Shown in pieces: positions 39,938-49,034 of a stretch of 64,000 nucleotides of DNA (positions are counted from its first letter, which is position 1; every line of letters begins with the position of its first letter). Position numbers and translations under genes: made by a program. This DNA is from Actinomycetospora lutea (GTDB lineage Bacteria; Actinomycetota; Actinomycetes; Mycobacteriales; Pseudonocardiaceae), in contig NZ_JAQZAL010000009.1 of the NCBI RefSeq assembly GCF_028737205.1, forward strand, positions 140,049 to 204,048, written 5' to 3'. The notes under the pieces were generated by a model. It did not search any database. It worked only from the letters and a program-made list of their open reading frames with translations, and had not been told where the DNA came from.

Positions 39938-41885
39938 ATGGCCGCAGACGGGCCCGTCGAGCAGCCGGCGGGCATCCCCTCCGACGTCGTCGCGGCCTTC
40001 GAGGACATCCCGGCGGTGCTCTGGGCGTTCGAGGGGCCCGAGCACCGCGTCGTCGCCGCCAACCGCGCCGCGCGGGCCAGCATGGGCTTCCGTCCCGACA
40101 TCGTCGGGCGCCCGATCCGGGAGGTCGCGCCGGAGCTCGAGGGCCAGCAGGTGTTCGAGACCCTCGACGAGGTGTGGGCCCGCGGGGAGCCGGTGATCGG
40201 CGACGAGCGGCGCATCCTCGTCGACCGCGACGGCGACGGCCGCCTCGAGGAGGACTTCTACTCCTACACGTTCGTCCCCACCCACCACGCCGACGGCTCG
40301 ATGCGGGGCATGACGGTGCACATCGGGCGGGTCACCGACGAGGTGCTGCGCCGGCGCGTGGCCGAGACCTCGGCCGCCGAGTCGGAGCGCCGGCTCCACG
40401 CGGCGCAGGACATCGTGCTCACCCTGCAGCGCTCGCTGCTGCCCGCCGCCCTGCCGGTGCTGCCCCGCGCCCGCCTCGCCGCGCGCTACGTCGTCGCCGG
40501 CCAGGAGCTCGCGGCCGGCGGCGACTGGTTCGACGCGGTGCCGCTCGCCGACGGGCGGCTGGCGGTCGCGGTCGGCGACGTCGTCGGCCACGGCGCGGCC
40601 GCGTCGGCGGCCATGGGCCGGTTGCGGGCGGTCGGCGCCAACGCGCTCGCGGCCGACCGCGGCGTGGCGGGGACCCTCGCCGAGCTCGACCGCTTCGCGG
40701 CCCGCGAGCGCGCCACCCGCGCGGCCACCGTCTGCGTCGCGGTGCTCGACCCGGGCACCGGCGAGCTCGAGCTGGCCGCCGCCGCGCACCCGCCGCCGTT
40801 CGTGGTCACCGCCGGGGGCACCGCCCGCTGGATCGACGTCGCCCCCGGCGCGCCGCTGGGGACCGGGGCGCCCGTCCCGACCCCGACGCTCGACCGGCTC
40901 GGCCCCGGCGACGTGCTCGTCCTCTACACCGACGGCCTGGTCGAACGGCCCGGGCACCCGCTCGGCGACGGGCTCGAGGCGCTCGCCCGCACCGCGGTCG
41001 CCGCCGGCCACGAGCACGTCGAGGACGACACGACGGTGCCGACCGCGCAGGTCGACCGGATCGCCGCCCTCACCGTCGAGCGCCTGGGCTGGACCGGCGG
41101 CGGTCACACCGACGACGCGACCCTGCTCGCGGTCCAGCGCACCGCGGAGCCGACGGCGCCGTTCACGCTCGACATCCCGGCGCACCCCCGCGGCCTGCGC
41201 ACCCTGCGTCGCGGGCTCGACGCCTGGCTCGACGCGGCCGGGGTCGGCGAGGACGACACGGTGGCGCTGGTCCACGCCGCCGGGGAGGCCGCCACCAACG
41301 CGATCGAGCACGCCTATCCCGATCCGCCCGCCGACGGCGACGGCGTCCGGATCACCGCCGGGCTCGACGACGGCGGAGGCGTCACCGTCACCGTCGCCGA
41401 CACCGGGAGCTGGCGCGCTGCCGCCGAGGAGGCGGGCGGCCGCGCGCGCGCTGATGATGATGCGCGGCCTCGTCGACCGGGTCGACGTCGCCACCGGGCC
41501 CGACGGCACCACGGTGACGCTGTCGACGCCGGCGCGGCGCGACGTCCTCGTCAGCGCCTTCGGCGACGACAGCACGCCCGCCGCCCGCGGCGTGCCCGAG
41601 GACCTGAGCACCGAGACGCGCGGCGACGTGCTCGCGGTGACCGGCCCGATCGACACCGGCACCGTCGAGCGCTTCCGTCACCGGGTGCTGGAGGTCGCCC
41701 GCGGCGGGGCACGCAAGCTGACCGTCGACCTCGACGGCGCCTCGGTGTTCTCGAGCTCGGCGGTGCAGGCCGTGCACGAGCTGCGCCGCGACCTCCCCGG
41801 CCTGCGCCTGCACGCGGCGGGCATGAGCGTCGCGGGACGGGTCCTCGCCCTCACCGGCCTCGACGACCTGCTCGACGACACCTGA
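39938..41885 (+). pseudogene. PAS-PP2C-HATPase-STAS regulator (RsbU/RsbW/RsbV-like) with a frameshift in a CG repeat
   Basis: The product would be about 650 aa: PAS-like domain (about 20-140), PP2C/SpoIIE phosphatase (about 180-395, with GGDWFDAVPL and AVGDVVGHGAAAS), HATPase_c kinase domain (about 410-500, with AAGEAATNAIEHAYPDPPA), then a STAS domain (VTGPIDTGTVERFRHRVLEV, then VFSSSAVQAVHELR). The frame breaks at the (CG)5 repeat at 41441-41450: ATPase frame before it, STAS frame (MMMRGLVDRVDVATG) after it. Adding one CG unit, or deleting one base, joins the two. It would be a one-protein partner-switching stress regulator. Start ATG 39938 follows GGAGAGG. Confidence 0.72.
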
Positions 41886-41966
41886 CCCCGGGCGCTCGGT
41901 CCCGCCCGGCCATGGCCGCGGTGCTCGTCGTCGCCGTGGTGCTCCTGCCGCGCTCGATGATGGTGC

Positions 41967-42155
41967 TCAGGTCGTCCGCGGACGGCTCCCGCCGCGGGGA
42001 CGCAGGGTGACGCCCGCGTCGAGGAGCAGGCGCCGGACGTGGCCGAAGCTGCGGCCGGTGTCCTCGGCGAGACGCATGAGGCTCGCACCCGCCGCGTAGC
42101 GCTCGACGACGTACCCCGCGAGCGCCGCCCGATCGTTCGCCACCGTCTTCGACAC
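41967..42155 (-). CDS. Small helix-turn-helix protein
   Basis: A 62-aa protein from GTG 42155. It matches the short actinobacterial HTH family with the pattern YAAGASLMRLAEDTGRSFGH followed by VRRLLLDAGVTLRPRGG. The family is usually about 60-75 aa and is of unknown target. A GGAGAT ribosome binding site is 7-8 nt upstream. It ends 82 nt from the convergent PAS-PP2C gene and is divergent from the enoyl-CoA hydratase gene. Confidence 0.8.
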   Translation of the reverse strand: MSKTVANDRAALAGYVVERYAAGASLMRLAEDTGRSFGHVRRLLLDAGVTLRPRGGSRPRTT

Positions 42156-42234
42156 CTGGCATCTCCTTCCGTCGGTTGCGGGGGACGGTAGGCACGCGCG
42201 GACGCCGGTGCGCCGAACCGTCCAGGATTGAGAC

Positions 42235-43058
42235 ATGACCTCCCCCCGACCCGGACAGCTGTGGCCGGAGCAGCCGGCGCCCACCGAGGACGAGATCGCC
42301 GCGCGCGTCCGGACCGAGCGCCACGGCCACGACGGCCACGTGCTGTCGGTGACGATGACCCGCACCGACAAGCGCAACGCCGTCGACCTGCCGATGACGA
42401 CCGCGCTCGACCGCGCGCTGGGCACCCTCGACGACGACCCCGGGCTGCGCTGCGGCGTGCTCGGCGGCGGGCCGACGGTGTTCTGCGCGGGGACCGACAT
42501 CGCGGTGGGTCCCGGCGCGCCGACCCCGCGGGGCGGCAACTACGGGGTCGTCGCCCGGCAGCGCACGACGCCGCTGGTCGCGGCGGTCGAGGGCATCGCG
42601 TTCGGCGGCGGCTTCGAGATCGTGCTGGCGTGCGACGTCGTCGTCGCGTCGCGCACCGCGCGGTTCGGGCTGCCGGAGGTCGGGCTCGGGCTGGTCGCGA
42701 ACTGCGGGGCCCTCTTCCGCGGGCCGCGCGCACTGCCGCCGATGGTGGCGCGCCGGATGCGCTCACCGGCGACCCGCTCGACGCGCCCCGGGCGTACGAG
42801 CTGGGGCTGGTCAGCGAGCTCGTCGAGCCCGGCGAGGCGCAGGAGCGCGCCCTCGAGCTCGCCGAGCGGGTCGCCGCGCGCTCCCCCGTCGCCGTCACGG
42901 CCACGCTCGCCGCCCTCGACGCCGCGCTGCACGACGCCGACGCGCAGGGCTGGGCGGACACCGACGCCGCGGTCGCGCGGGTCGTCGACAGCGAGGACCG
43001 CGTCGAGGGCGTGGCCGCGTTCTTCGCGAAGCGCCCGCCGGTGTTCCCGGGACGCTAG
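42235..43058 (+). pseudogene. Enoyl-CoA hydratase/isomerase with a frameshift
   Basis: The first 175 codons encode a crotonase-fold protein: RTDKRNAVDLPMT near 43-55, the oxyanion loop CAGTDIAVG near 84 and VEGIAFGGGFEIVLACDVVV near 113-132. After ALPPMVARRM (42757-42759) the frame is lost; one extra base there restores ALTGDPLDAPRAYELGLVSE and the C-terminal helices to the stop at 43058. The full protein would be about 274 aa, normal for the family. It is the third frameshifted gene in this 10-kb stretch. Confidence 0.72.
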
Positions 43059-43070
43059 CGCGCGGCCCGG

Positions 43071-44237
43071 TCAGTACGAGCGCTCGAGCCCGAGCACCGA
43101 CTGCGCCAGGTAGTTCAGCGCCATGGCCTGCGGCAGCGGCGCGAGGCGCTGCAGGCGCGCCTCCCGGAAGTAGCGCTCCACGTGGAACTCCTCGGCGTAG
43201 CCGAAGCCGCCGTGGGTCTGCACGGCGGTGTCGGCGGCGAAGAACCCGGCCTCGGCAGCGACGAACTTCGCGGTGTTCGCGGCCTCGCCGGCCGGGTCGC
43301 CGCGGTCGACCCGCCACGCGGCCTCGGCGACCACGAGCGACGCCGCGTGCAGGCGCGCGTGCGCCTCGGCCAGCGGGTGCGCGACCGCCTGGTTGGCGCC
43401 GATGCTGCGCCCGAACACCCGGCGCTCCTGCGCGTACGCGACCGCGCGGCGCAGCGCCGCCCGCCCGGTGCCCAGCGCCTCCGCGGCGATGAGCACGCGC
43501 TCGGCGTTGAGGCCGTCGAGCAGGTAGCGGAACCCGCGGCCCTCCTCGCCGACGAGGTCGTCGCCCGACACCGCGAGTCCGTCGTAGGACACCTCGCACG
43601 ACGCGACGGCGTTGCGGCCCATCTTCGGGATCGGGGTGATCGTCACCGCCGGGTCGCGCAGGTCGGCCAGGAGCAGGCTCAGGCCCTCGGTGCGCCGCGT
43701 GACCTCGGGGAGCGGCGTCGTGCGCACCAGCAGGAGCACCTTCTCCGACTCGAGCGCCTTGGACGTCCACACCTTGCGCCCGTGCACGCGGTAGCCGTCG
43801 CCGTCGCGGACCGCGCGCGTCGTGATCGCGGTGGTGTCGAGCCCCGCGTCGGGCTCGGTGACACCGAACGCGACGTGCAGGTCGCCGGTCGCGATCCGCG
43901 GCAGGTAGCGCTGCCGCATCGCCTCGCTGCCGTGCAGCACGACCGGATGCATCCCGAAGATCGACATGTGGATGGCGCTCGCGCCGTTCATGCACGCGCC
44001 CGACGCGGCGACCTCCTCGAGCACGATCGCGGCGACCGCGATGCCCTGCCCGCCCCCGCCGTACTGCTCCGGGATGGCGACGCCGACCCAGCCGCCCGCG
44101 GCCATGGCGTCGTAGAACGCCCGGGGGAACGTGTGGGTGCGCTCGCATGCGGCCCAGTAGTCGTCGTCGAAGCGGGCGCAGAGGTCGCGGACGGCCTCGC
44201 GGACGAGCCGGTGGTCCTCGGGTTCGCGGAAGTCCAC
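43071..44237 (-). CDS. Acyl-CoA dehydrogenase
   Basis: A 388-aa acyl-CoA dehydrogenase (GTG start). The flavin/substrate region FGVTEPDAGLDTTAITTRA is near residues 123-142 and the C-terminal signature HGGFGYAEEFHVERYFREA is near 342-360, with the catalytic Glu of the SCAD class in that segment. It oxidises an acyl-CoA to the 2-enoyl-CoA with FAD. It faces the broken enoyl-CoA hydratase gene tail to tail, so the two may serve the same beta-oxidation-like route though not on one transcript. Confidence 0.9.
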   Translation of the reverse strand: MDFREPEDHRLVREAVRDLCARFDDDYWAACERTHTFPRAFYDAMAAGGWVGVAIPEQYGGGGQGIAVAAIVLEEVAASGACMNGASAIHMSIFGMHPVVLHGSEAMRQRYLPRIATGDLHVAFGVTEPDAGLDTTAITTRAVRDGDGYRVHGRKVWTSKALESEKVLLLVRTTPLPEVTRRTEGLSLLLADLRDPAVTITPIPKMGRNAVASCEVSYDGLAVSGDDLVGEEGRGFRYLLDGLNAERVLIAAEALGTGRAALRRAVAYAQERRVFGRSIGANQAVAHPLAEAHARLHAASLVVAEAAWRVDRGDPAGEAANTAKFVAAEAGFFAADTAVQTHGGFGYAEEFHVERYFREARLQRLAPLPQAMALNYLAQSVLGLERSY

Positions 44238-44276
44238 GAGGTCACGCTACGGGCTGCGCCGCCGACGCCGGGACGA

Positions 44277-44720
44277 TCACCGCGCCTGCTGCGCGCGCTC
44301 CGCCTCCCGCGCCGCGACGTCGGCCGCCGAGCAGAAACCCCGCCGGCTGCGCTTGAGGCAGAGCAGGCCGAGCAGGGTCCCGCGCGGGTCGACGACGGCG
44401 AGGCGCCGGCCGGTCATCGCGCGCCACGTGGCGTCCAGGTCGGCGTCCGGGCCGACGACCCGGCCGAGCAGCTGCCCGCGCTCCACCGCCGGCGCGTCGG
44501 GGGGCGCGCCCTCGAGGTCGGCGCGCTCGACCACCGCGAGCAGCACGCCGCGGGCGACGACGAGCAGCGCGTGCACGTGCCCGTCGGCGAAGACGTCCCA
44601 CGCCTGCGCGACCGTGGTCTGCGGCGGGCACACCTTCGGCCGGCGCAGCATGGCGTCGGCGACCGTCGTCCCCGGCGGCCACGTCCCGCCGCGACAGGGC
44701 GCGACGGACGGGACGGTCAT
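44277..44720 (-). CDS. CBS-domain protein
   Basis: A 147-aa protein with paired CBS motifs (about residues 15-75 and 85-130: TTVADAMLRRPKVCPPQTTV and LDATWRAMTGRRLAVVDPRG). CBS pairs bind adenosine ligands such as AMP or ATP and regulate partner proteins. There is no fused catalytic domain. It sits alone between the acyl-CoA dehydrogenase and the phosphoglycerate-mutase-like gene. The C-terminal tail (KRSRRGFCSAADVAAREAER) is found in small actinobacterial CBS proteins. Confidence 0.8.
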   Translation of the reverse strand: MTVPSVAPCRGGTWPPGTTVADAMLRRPKVCPPQTTVAQAWDVFADGHVHALLVVARGVLLAVVERADLEGAPPDAPAVERGQLLGRVVGPDADLDATWRAMTGRRLAVVDPRGTLLGLLCLKRSRRGFCSAADVAAREAERAQQAR

Positions 44721-44869
44721 GGCGGACCTCCCCGAGCTCGTCGTGGTCTCCCCCCGACTGTCTCATCCCCGCGGGCTGCGGGCTTGTCGCAGACGGACGG
44801 ATTCGCCGGCTCACCGCCGTGGCGGCGATCGTGGCGCCGATCGTGATGCACGCCCGGCCCGCGGTCCCG

Positions 44870-46249
44870 TCAGCTCGGGCGACGGCCCCGCGCCCCCGGC
44901 GGGAGGACCATCGGCTCCGGGGCGTCGGGCAGCGCCGCGGTGGGCCGCGTGGTGGCGCGGTGGCCCAGGAACGCGGCGCGGTTGGCGTGCCCGAGCAGCA
45001 GCGGCAGCAGCTCGCGGGCCTGCAGCGCGCCGTACCAGCCGGCGGCCGCCGGTCCCTCGCCGAACGCCGTCACCGCGTCCTGGCGCACCGTCGGGCCCGC
45101 GACGACGAGCGGGGTGGGGTCGCCGGTGTGCAGGACGCCGCCGGTCGAGGGCGTGGCGTGGTCGCCGGTGACCGCGACGATCGCGCGCCCGGCGAGTTCG
45201 TGCAGCCCGGCCAGGCCGGGGTCGGCGGCCTCGAGCACCTCGAGCTTCGCGCGCGGCTGCTTCGTGTGCCCGGCGTCGTCGGTGGCCTTGGTGTGCACGT
45301 GGACGAACGCGGCGCCGCCGGCGAGGAGCTCCTGCGCGGCGGCGAGCCGGTCGGCGAGCTCGGTGCCGAGGTCGCGGCGCGGGTCGAGGTGGGGCGGCAG
45401 GTGCCGGGCGCGCATGTCCAGCAGCGCGGCGAGACCGCGGTAGAGCCGGGTGCTGGTGACGGCCGCGCCGGGCACGCCGACGTGCTCGGCGAACCGCGGG
45501 ACCGCGCCCCGCGTGCCCGACCACTTGGTGGTCAGCACGTCCAGCGGCGGGCGGTCGCCGTCGCGGCGGGCGACGTTGACGGGGTGCTCGACGAGCACGG
45601 CACGGGCCTCGAGCAGCAGCGACTCCAGCGCCTCGGCGGTACCGGACGCGGACTCCTCGCACGCCAGCACCCGCAGCCAGGGGTGACGGTCCTCGAAGAA
45701 CGGATCGGAGTCGGTCACCGCCCCGTCGGCGTGGTCGGGCAGGACGAGCAGCGCCTCGCCCCGGCCCCCGAGCGTCTCCAGCCGCGCCCCGTGCGCCTCC
45801 GCCACGGGCACGAGGGCCTCGAGCAACGCGGCCGCGTCGTCGCCGTCCCACCCCGCCGTGCGCCCCGTGATCCACACGCGCCCGTCGGGCCCGAGCGACG
45901 ACGTGCGCAGCGCCGCGTGCGTGACCGCGACGTCCGCCGGCACCTCGATCCCCGCGCCCAGGGCCTCGAGCACCGCGCGCCCCGGGAACGGCACGTCGGC
46001 GTAGCCGAACATCGCCCAGTGCGCGAGCTCCGAGGACGGCGCGCGCCCCCAGCCGAACGGCAGGTGCCAGCCGGAGGACCCCCGCGCGGCGAGCGCGTCG
46101 AGCACGGGCGTGTGCGCCGCCTCGGACGGCGTGCGGTCGCCGAGCCCGGGGACGGGGCGGTCACCCAGGCCGTCGAGGACCACGAGCACCACCGGCAGCC
46201 GGTCGTCGTCGAGCCGCGGCTGGCCCTCGCCGTAGCCGGGCCCCCTCAC
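44870..46249 (-). CDS. 2,3-bisphosphoglycerate-independent phosphoglycerate-mutase-like phosphoenzyme (alkaline phosphatase superfamily)
   Basis: A 459-aa metalloenzyme of the phosphopentomutase/iPGM branch. The first metal loop is VVLDGLGDRPV near residue 22, the likely phosphoserine region is APSSELAHWAMFGY near 70, and further metal ligands are in HVHTKATDDAGHTKQP near 335 and VTGDHATPSTGGVLHTGDP near 375. It resembles archaeal-type ApgM. It starts at GTG 46249, overlapping the nucleotidyltransferase stop. It may act on a phosphorylated intermediate made by the two upstream genes; a dedicated glycolytic role is less likely given the operon. The C-terminus is Pro/Arg-rich. Confidence 0.8.
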   Translation of the reverse strand: MRGPGYGEGQPRLDDDRLPVVLVVLDGLGDRPVPGLGDRTPSEAAHTPVLDALAARGSSGWHLPFGWGRAPSSELAHWAMFGYADVPFPGRAVLEALGAGIEVPADVAVTHAALRTSSLGPDGRVWITGRTAGWDGDDAAALLEALVPVAEAHGARLETLGGRGEALLVLPDHADGAVTDSDPFFEDRHPWLRVLACEESASGTAEALESLLLEARAVLVEHPVNVARRDGDRPPLDVLTTKWSGTRGAVPRFAEHVGVPGAAVTSTRLYRGLAALLDMRARHLPPHLDPRRDLGTELADRLAAAQELLAGGAAFVHVHTKATDDAGHTKQPRAKLEVLEAADPGLAGLHELAGRAIVAVTGDHATPSTGGVLHTGDPTPLVVAGPTVRQDAVTAFGEGPAAAGWYGALQARELLPLLLGHANRAAFLGHRATTRPTAALPDAPEPMVLPPGARGRRPS

Positions 46250-46779
46250 CGGCGCTCCAGGAGCGCCGAGAGCACCGGCACCGTGGCCGGCGGCACGAGC
46301 CCGGCCCACGTGCCGTCGCGGAACCCGGCGCGGATCGTCCCGGCGTCGAGCTTGCTGGCCGGGTCGCCGTCGACGACGACCACCGCGTAGCCCCCGGCGG
46401 CGAGCCGCTCGGCCTTGTCGGACTCCCACGCCGAGTACGCCCGCACGTAGTGGACGGCGCCGCGCGGGACGTACTCCGGCCACACCTCGGGGCGGGTGAG
46501 GTCGAAGGGGACGACGGTCGCGCGGTCGGCCATCCCCGCCCCGGCCAGGGCCGCGACGAGCAGCCTCGTGCGCTCGAAGTAGGTGAACGGGTTGGCGTCG
46601 TCGGTGTGGCGGTGCGTCGAGGTGGACGCGACGTGGCGGGCGCCGGTGTCGGGGTTGGTGACCGCGACGACGAGGTGGTCGTGCTCGGCGAGGGCGAGCG
46701 CGAACAGCTCGAGGTGCTGGTCGTGCACGGGCTGGAAGCGTCCGGTGACGGCCGCCAGGGTGACGGGGCGCAGCCTCAC
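46246..46779 (-). CDS. Nucleotidyltransferase of the NMN adenylyltransferase type
   Basis: A 177-aa HIGH-superfamily nucleotidyltransferase. The dinucleotide-binding signature is VTGRFQPVHDQHLELF near residues 11-26 (HxxH variant), and the second signature is AGTIRAGFRDG near 150-160 (ISSTxIR-like). Family members attach AMP or CMP to phosphate monoesters, as NMNAT/RibL/CTP-dependent enzymes do. It starts at GTG 46779 overlapping the acyl-CoA dehydrogenase stop (GTGA) and overlaps the next gene in the same way. This three-gene coupling points to a dedicated pathway rather than general NAD synthesis. Confidence 0.8.
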   Translation of the reverse strand: MRLRPVTLAAVTGRFQPVHDQHLELFALALAEHDHLVVAVTNPDTGARHVASTSTHRHTDDANPFTYFERTRLLVAALAGAGMADRATVVPFDLTRPEVWPEYVPRGAVHYVRAYSAWESDKAERLAAGGYAVVVVDGDPASKLDAGTIRAGFRDGTWAGLVPPATVPVLSALLERR

Positions 46780-48017
46780 CGGCCCACCCCGCGACGCAGC
46801 AGGCCGCGGGCGATCGCGTTCCGCTGGATCTCCACCGTGCCGGCCGGGATCTTGAGGTTGCGGGCGAGCCGGAAGAGCTTCTCCTCGGGCGAGCCGAGGC
46901 GCAGGCCGGTGCCGCCGTGGACCTGTACGGCACGGTCGGCGACCCGGAAGAACGCCTCGTCGTTGATCACCTTCACCAGGCTCGTCAGCCGCGGCGCGTC
47001 CGGGTGCAGCGGCATGCCGTAGGGCCCGCCGGGCAGCGCGTCGAGCTCGGTCTGGGCCTGCAGGGACGCCGCGCGCGCCGCGTACACGTCGGCGTCCATG
47101 TCGGCCAGCATGTGCTGCACCGACTGCAGCTCGGCGATCGGCGCTCCGCCCGAGGTGCGGCGCTGCGCGCGGTCGAGCGCCCGCTCGAGCAGCCAGGTGC
47201 CCCAGCCCGCGCACATCCCCCCGCGGCACAGGCGGCGCCAGTTGATCCAGGCCATGGCCAGCGCGAACCCGTCGCCGACCTCGCCCACGAGGTTCCCCGC
47301 CGGCACCCGGACGCCCTCGAGGTGCAGCTCGCCGGTCAGCCCGTCGTTCAGCATCGTCGGGATGTCGCGCCCGCGCGTGAAGCCCGGGCTGGTCGCGTCC
47401 ACGAGGAACATCGACAACGACCGGGAGCCGGCACCGGGCTCGGTGACGGCCACGACCTGGACGACGTCGGCGAAGTGCGCGTTGGTGATCCAGGCCTTGG
47501 TGCCGTCGAGGATCCAGTCGTCGCCGTCGCGGCGCGCCGTGGTCTCCATGGCGAGCACGTCGGTGCCGACGGCGGACTCGGTGTTGGCGAACGCCGTGGT
47601 GATCTCGCCGGCCATCAGCGGCTCGAGCCACTCCTTGCGCGCGCTCTCCGAGCAGTGCTCGATCGCCGGGTTCGCGCCCTCGGTCCAGCCGAGCGCCGCG
47701 AGCCCCAGCCCGAGCCCGGAGCGCCGGTAGACGAACTCCTCGACGTGCTGCATCTCCGCGCGCGTGAACCCGCCGCCCCCGACCGCGGCGGCGACGTGCG
47801 GGTTGTAGAGCCCGGCGGCCGCGGAGCGGCGCTGCACCTCCCGGCGCGCCTCCCAGACCGCGGCGTGCATCCGGCCGTCCTCGTCGAGGCGCGGGTTGAA
47901 CGCGGTGCCGACGTCGCGCGCGGCGAGCTCGGCCTCGAGCGGCGCGACCTCCGCGTCCAGGAAGGCGGCGAAGCGGGTGGTGTGGTCGGCGACGCGGTCG
48001 GTGTGTCCAGGGGTCAC
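46776..48017 (-). CDS. Acyl-CoA dehydrogenase family protein
   Basis: A 413-aa dehydrogenase. Typical parts are VVGADVGT-like ANTESAVGTDVLAMETTARR near 155-172, the DGTKAWITNAHFADVVQVV beta-barrel segment near 185 and the C-terminal HGGTGLRLGSPEEKLFRLAR near 378-395. The catalytic Glu could not be assigned with certainty. The start is uncertain: GTG 48017 is used, with another at 47993 and an ATG at 48059. It is first in the coupled operon with the NMNAT-type and iPGM-type genes. It is divergent from the isochorismatase gene. Confidence 0.85.
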   Translation of the reverse strand: MTPGHTDRVADHTTRFAAFLDAEVAPLEAELAARDVGTAFNPRLDEDGRMHAAVWEARREVQRRSAAAGLYNPHVAAAVGGGGFTRAEMQHVEEFVYRRSGLGLGLAALGWTEGANPAIEHCSESARKEWLEPLMAGEITTAFANTESAVGTDVLAMETTARRDGDDWILDGTKAWITNAHFADVVQVVAVTEPGAGSRSLSMFLVDATSPGFTRGRDIPTMLNDGLTGELHLEGVRVPAGNLVGEVGDGFALAMAWINWRRLCRGGMCAGWGTWLLERALDRAQRRTSGGAPIAELQSVQHMLADMDADVYAARAASLQAQTELDALPGGPYGMPLHPDAPRLTSLVKVINDEAFFRVADRAVQVHGGTGLRLGSPEEKLFRLARNLKIPAGTVEIQRNAIARGLLRRGVGR

Positions 48018-48094
48018 ACCCGCATGGCCTACGGCGCCGGACGAGGTCCCGTCAACCACGCCCAGACCCGGGCACAGGGCCTACGGTCGGTGCC

Positions 48095-48610
48095 GTGGCC
48101 CTGATCTCCACCGCGGACTCGACCCTGCTCGTCGTCGACCTCCAGGAACGCCTCATGCCCGCGATCGCCGACGCCGACGAGGTGGTCGAGAACGCGGGGC
48201 GGCTCGTGCGGGCGGCGACGCGCCTGGGCGTCGGCGTCGCGGCGACCGAGCAGAACCCCGAGGGCCTGGGCCGCACCGTCGGCGCCATCGCGGACCTGCT
48301 GCCCGCGCCCGCGATCGCGAAGACCGGCTTCGCGGCGGGGATCGACCCCGGTCCGGGAACGATCGTCGCCCTCGGCTGCGAGGCGCACGTCTGCGTGCTG
48401 CAGACCGTGCTCGCCCTGCGCGCGCAGGGCCGCGAGGTGGCCGTCGTCGCCGACGCGGTCGGCAGCCGCCGCACGGCCAACCGCGACCGGGCGCTCGAGC
48501 GCATGCGCGCCCACGGCGTCGACGTCGTCACCACCGAGATGGTCGTGTTCGAGTGGCTCGGCTCGAGCGAGGACCCGGCCTTCCGCGAGGTCCTGAAGCT
48601 GATCAAGTGA
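48095..48610 (+). CDS. Isochorismatase-like cysteine hydrolase
   Basis: A 171-aa isochorismatase-fold protein. The catalytic triad is visible: Asp in LVVDLQERLM (near 15), Lys in AIAKTGFAAG (near 75) and Cys in ALGCEAHVCVLQT (near 98). Such proteins hydrolyse amides or vinyl ethers (nicotinamidase, isochorismatase, others); the substrate is unknown. It begins at GTG 48095. It is upstream of, and probably independent from, the ArsR-SRPBCC pair, separated by 64 nt and an inverted repeat. Confidence 0.87.
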   Translation: MALISTADSTLLVVDLQERLMPAIADADEVVENAGRLVRAATRLGVGVAATEQNPEGLGRTVGAIADLLPAPAIAKTGFAAGIDPGPGTIVALGCEAHVCVLQTVLALRAQGREVAVVADAVGSRRTANRDRALERMRAHGVDVVTTEMVVFEWLGSSEDPAFREVLKLIK

Positions 48611-48644
48611 CCCGCCTGGCCGTCCTCGTCCCGATCCGCTAACG

Positions 48645-48662
48645 TTCGTGAGTACTGACGAA
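48645..48662. promoter_or_regulatory. Putative ArsR operator TTCGTGAGTACTGACGAA
   Basis: An 18-bp palindrome with two G/G mismatches (TTCGT-G-AGTACT-G-ACGAA), 12 nt before the ArsR start at 48675. This position fits autorepression of the ArsR-SRPBCC operon. Confidence 0.5.
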
Positions 48663-48674
48663 AGGGGGTGCGCG

Positions 48675-49034
48675 GTGGCCGAGGACGACGCCGAGACCGT
48701 GACGCTGCGCGCCCTCGTCGAGCCGCGGCGCCGCTCCATCCTGCGCCTGGTGGCCCACGACGAGCTCTCCGCCGGCGAGATCGCCTCGGCGTTCGACGTC
48801 ACGCGCCCGGCCGTCAGCCAGCACCTCACCGTGCTCAAGGACGCCGGCCTGCTCTCCGAGCGACGCGAAGGCACCCGACGGCTCTACCGCGCCCGCCCCG
48901 AGGGCCTCGACGGCCTGCGGGCGTTCCTCGAGGACATGTGGGCGTCGTCGCTGGACACCGCACGGCGGCTGGTCGAGGGCAGCCGCGAAGGTGGAGACAG
49001 GGGGATCACCGATGACCAGCACGCGGCCGGCTGA
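48675..49034 (+). CDS. ArsR-family transcriptional regulator
   Basis: A 119-aa winged-helix regulator. The helix-turn-helix is in SAGEIASAFDVTRPAVSQHL and TVLKDAGLLSERREGTRRLY. There is no obvious metal-binding Cys cluster, so it belongs with the SRPBCC-associated ArsR regulators rather than metal sensors. GTG 48675 is used because it follows AAAGGGGG at a good distance; GTG 48648 is possible but lies in the operator. It overlaps the SRPBCC gene by 23 nt and is autoregulated, as inferred from the palindrome. Confidence 0.88.
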   Translation: MAEDDAETVTLRALVEPRRRSILRLVAHDELSAGEIASAFDVTRPAVSQHLTVLKDAGLLSERREGTRRLYRARPEGLDGLRAFLEDMWASSLDTARRLVEGSREGGDRGITDDQHAAG

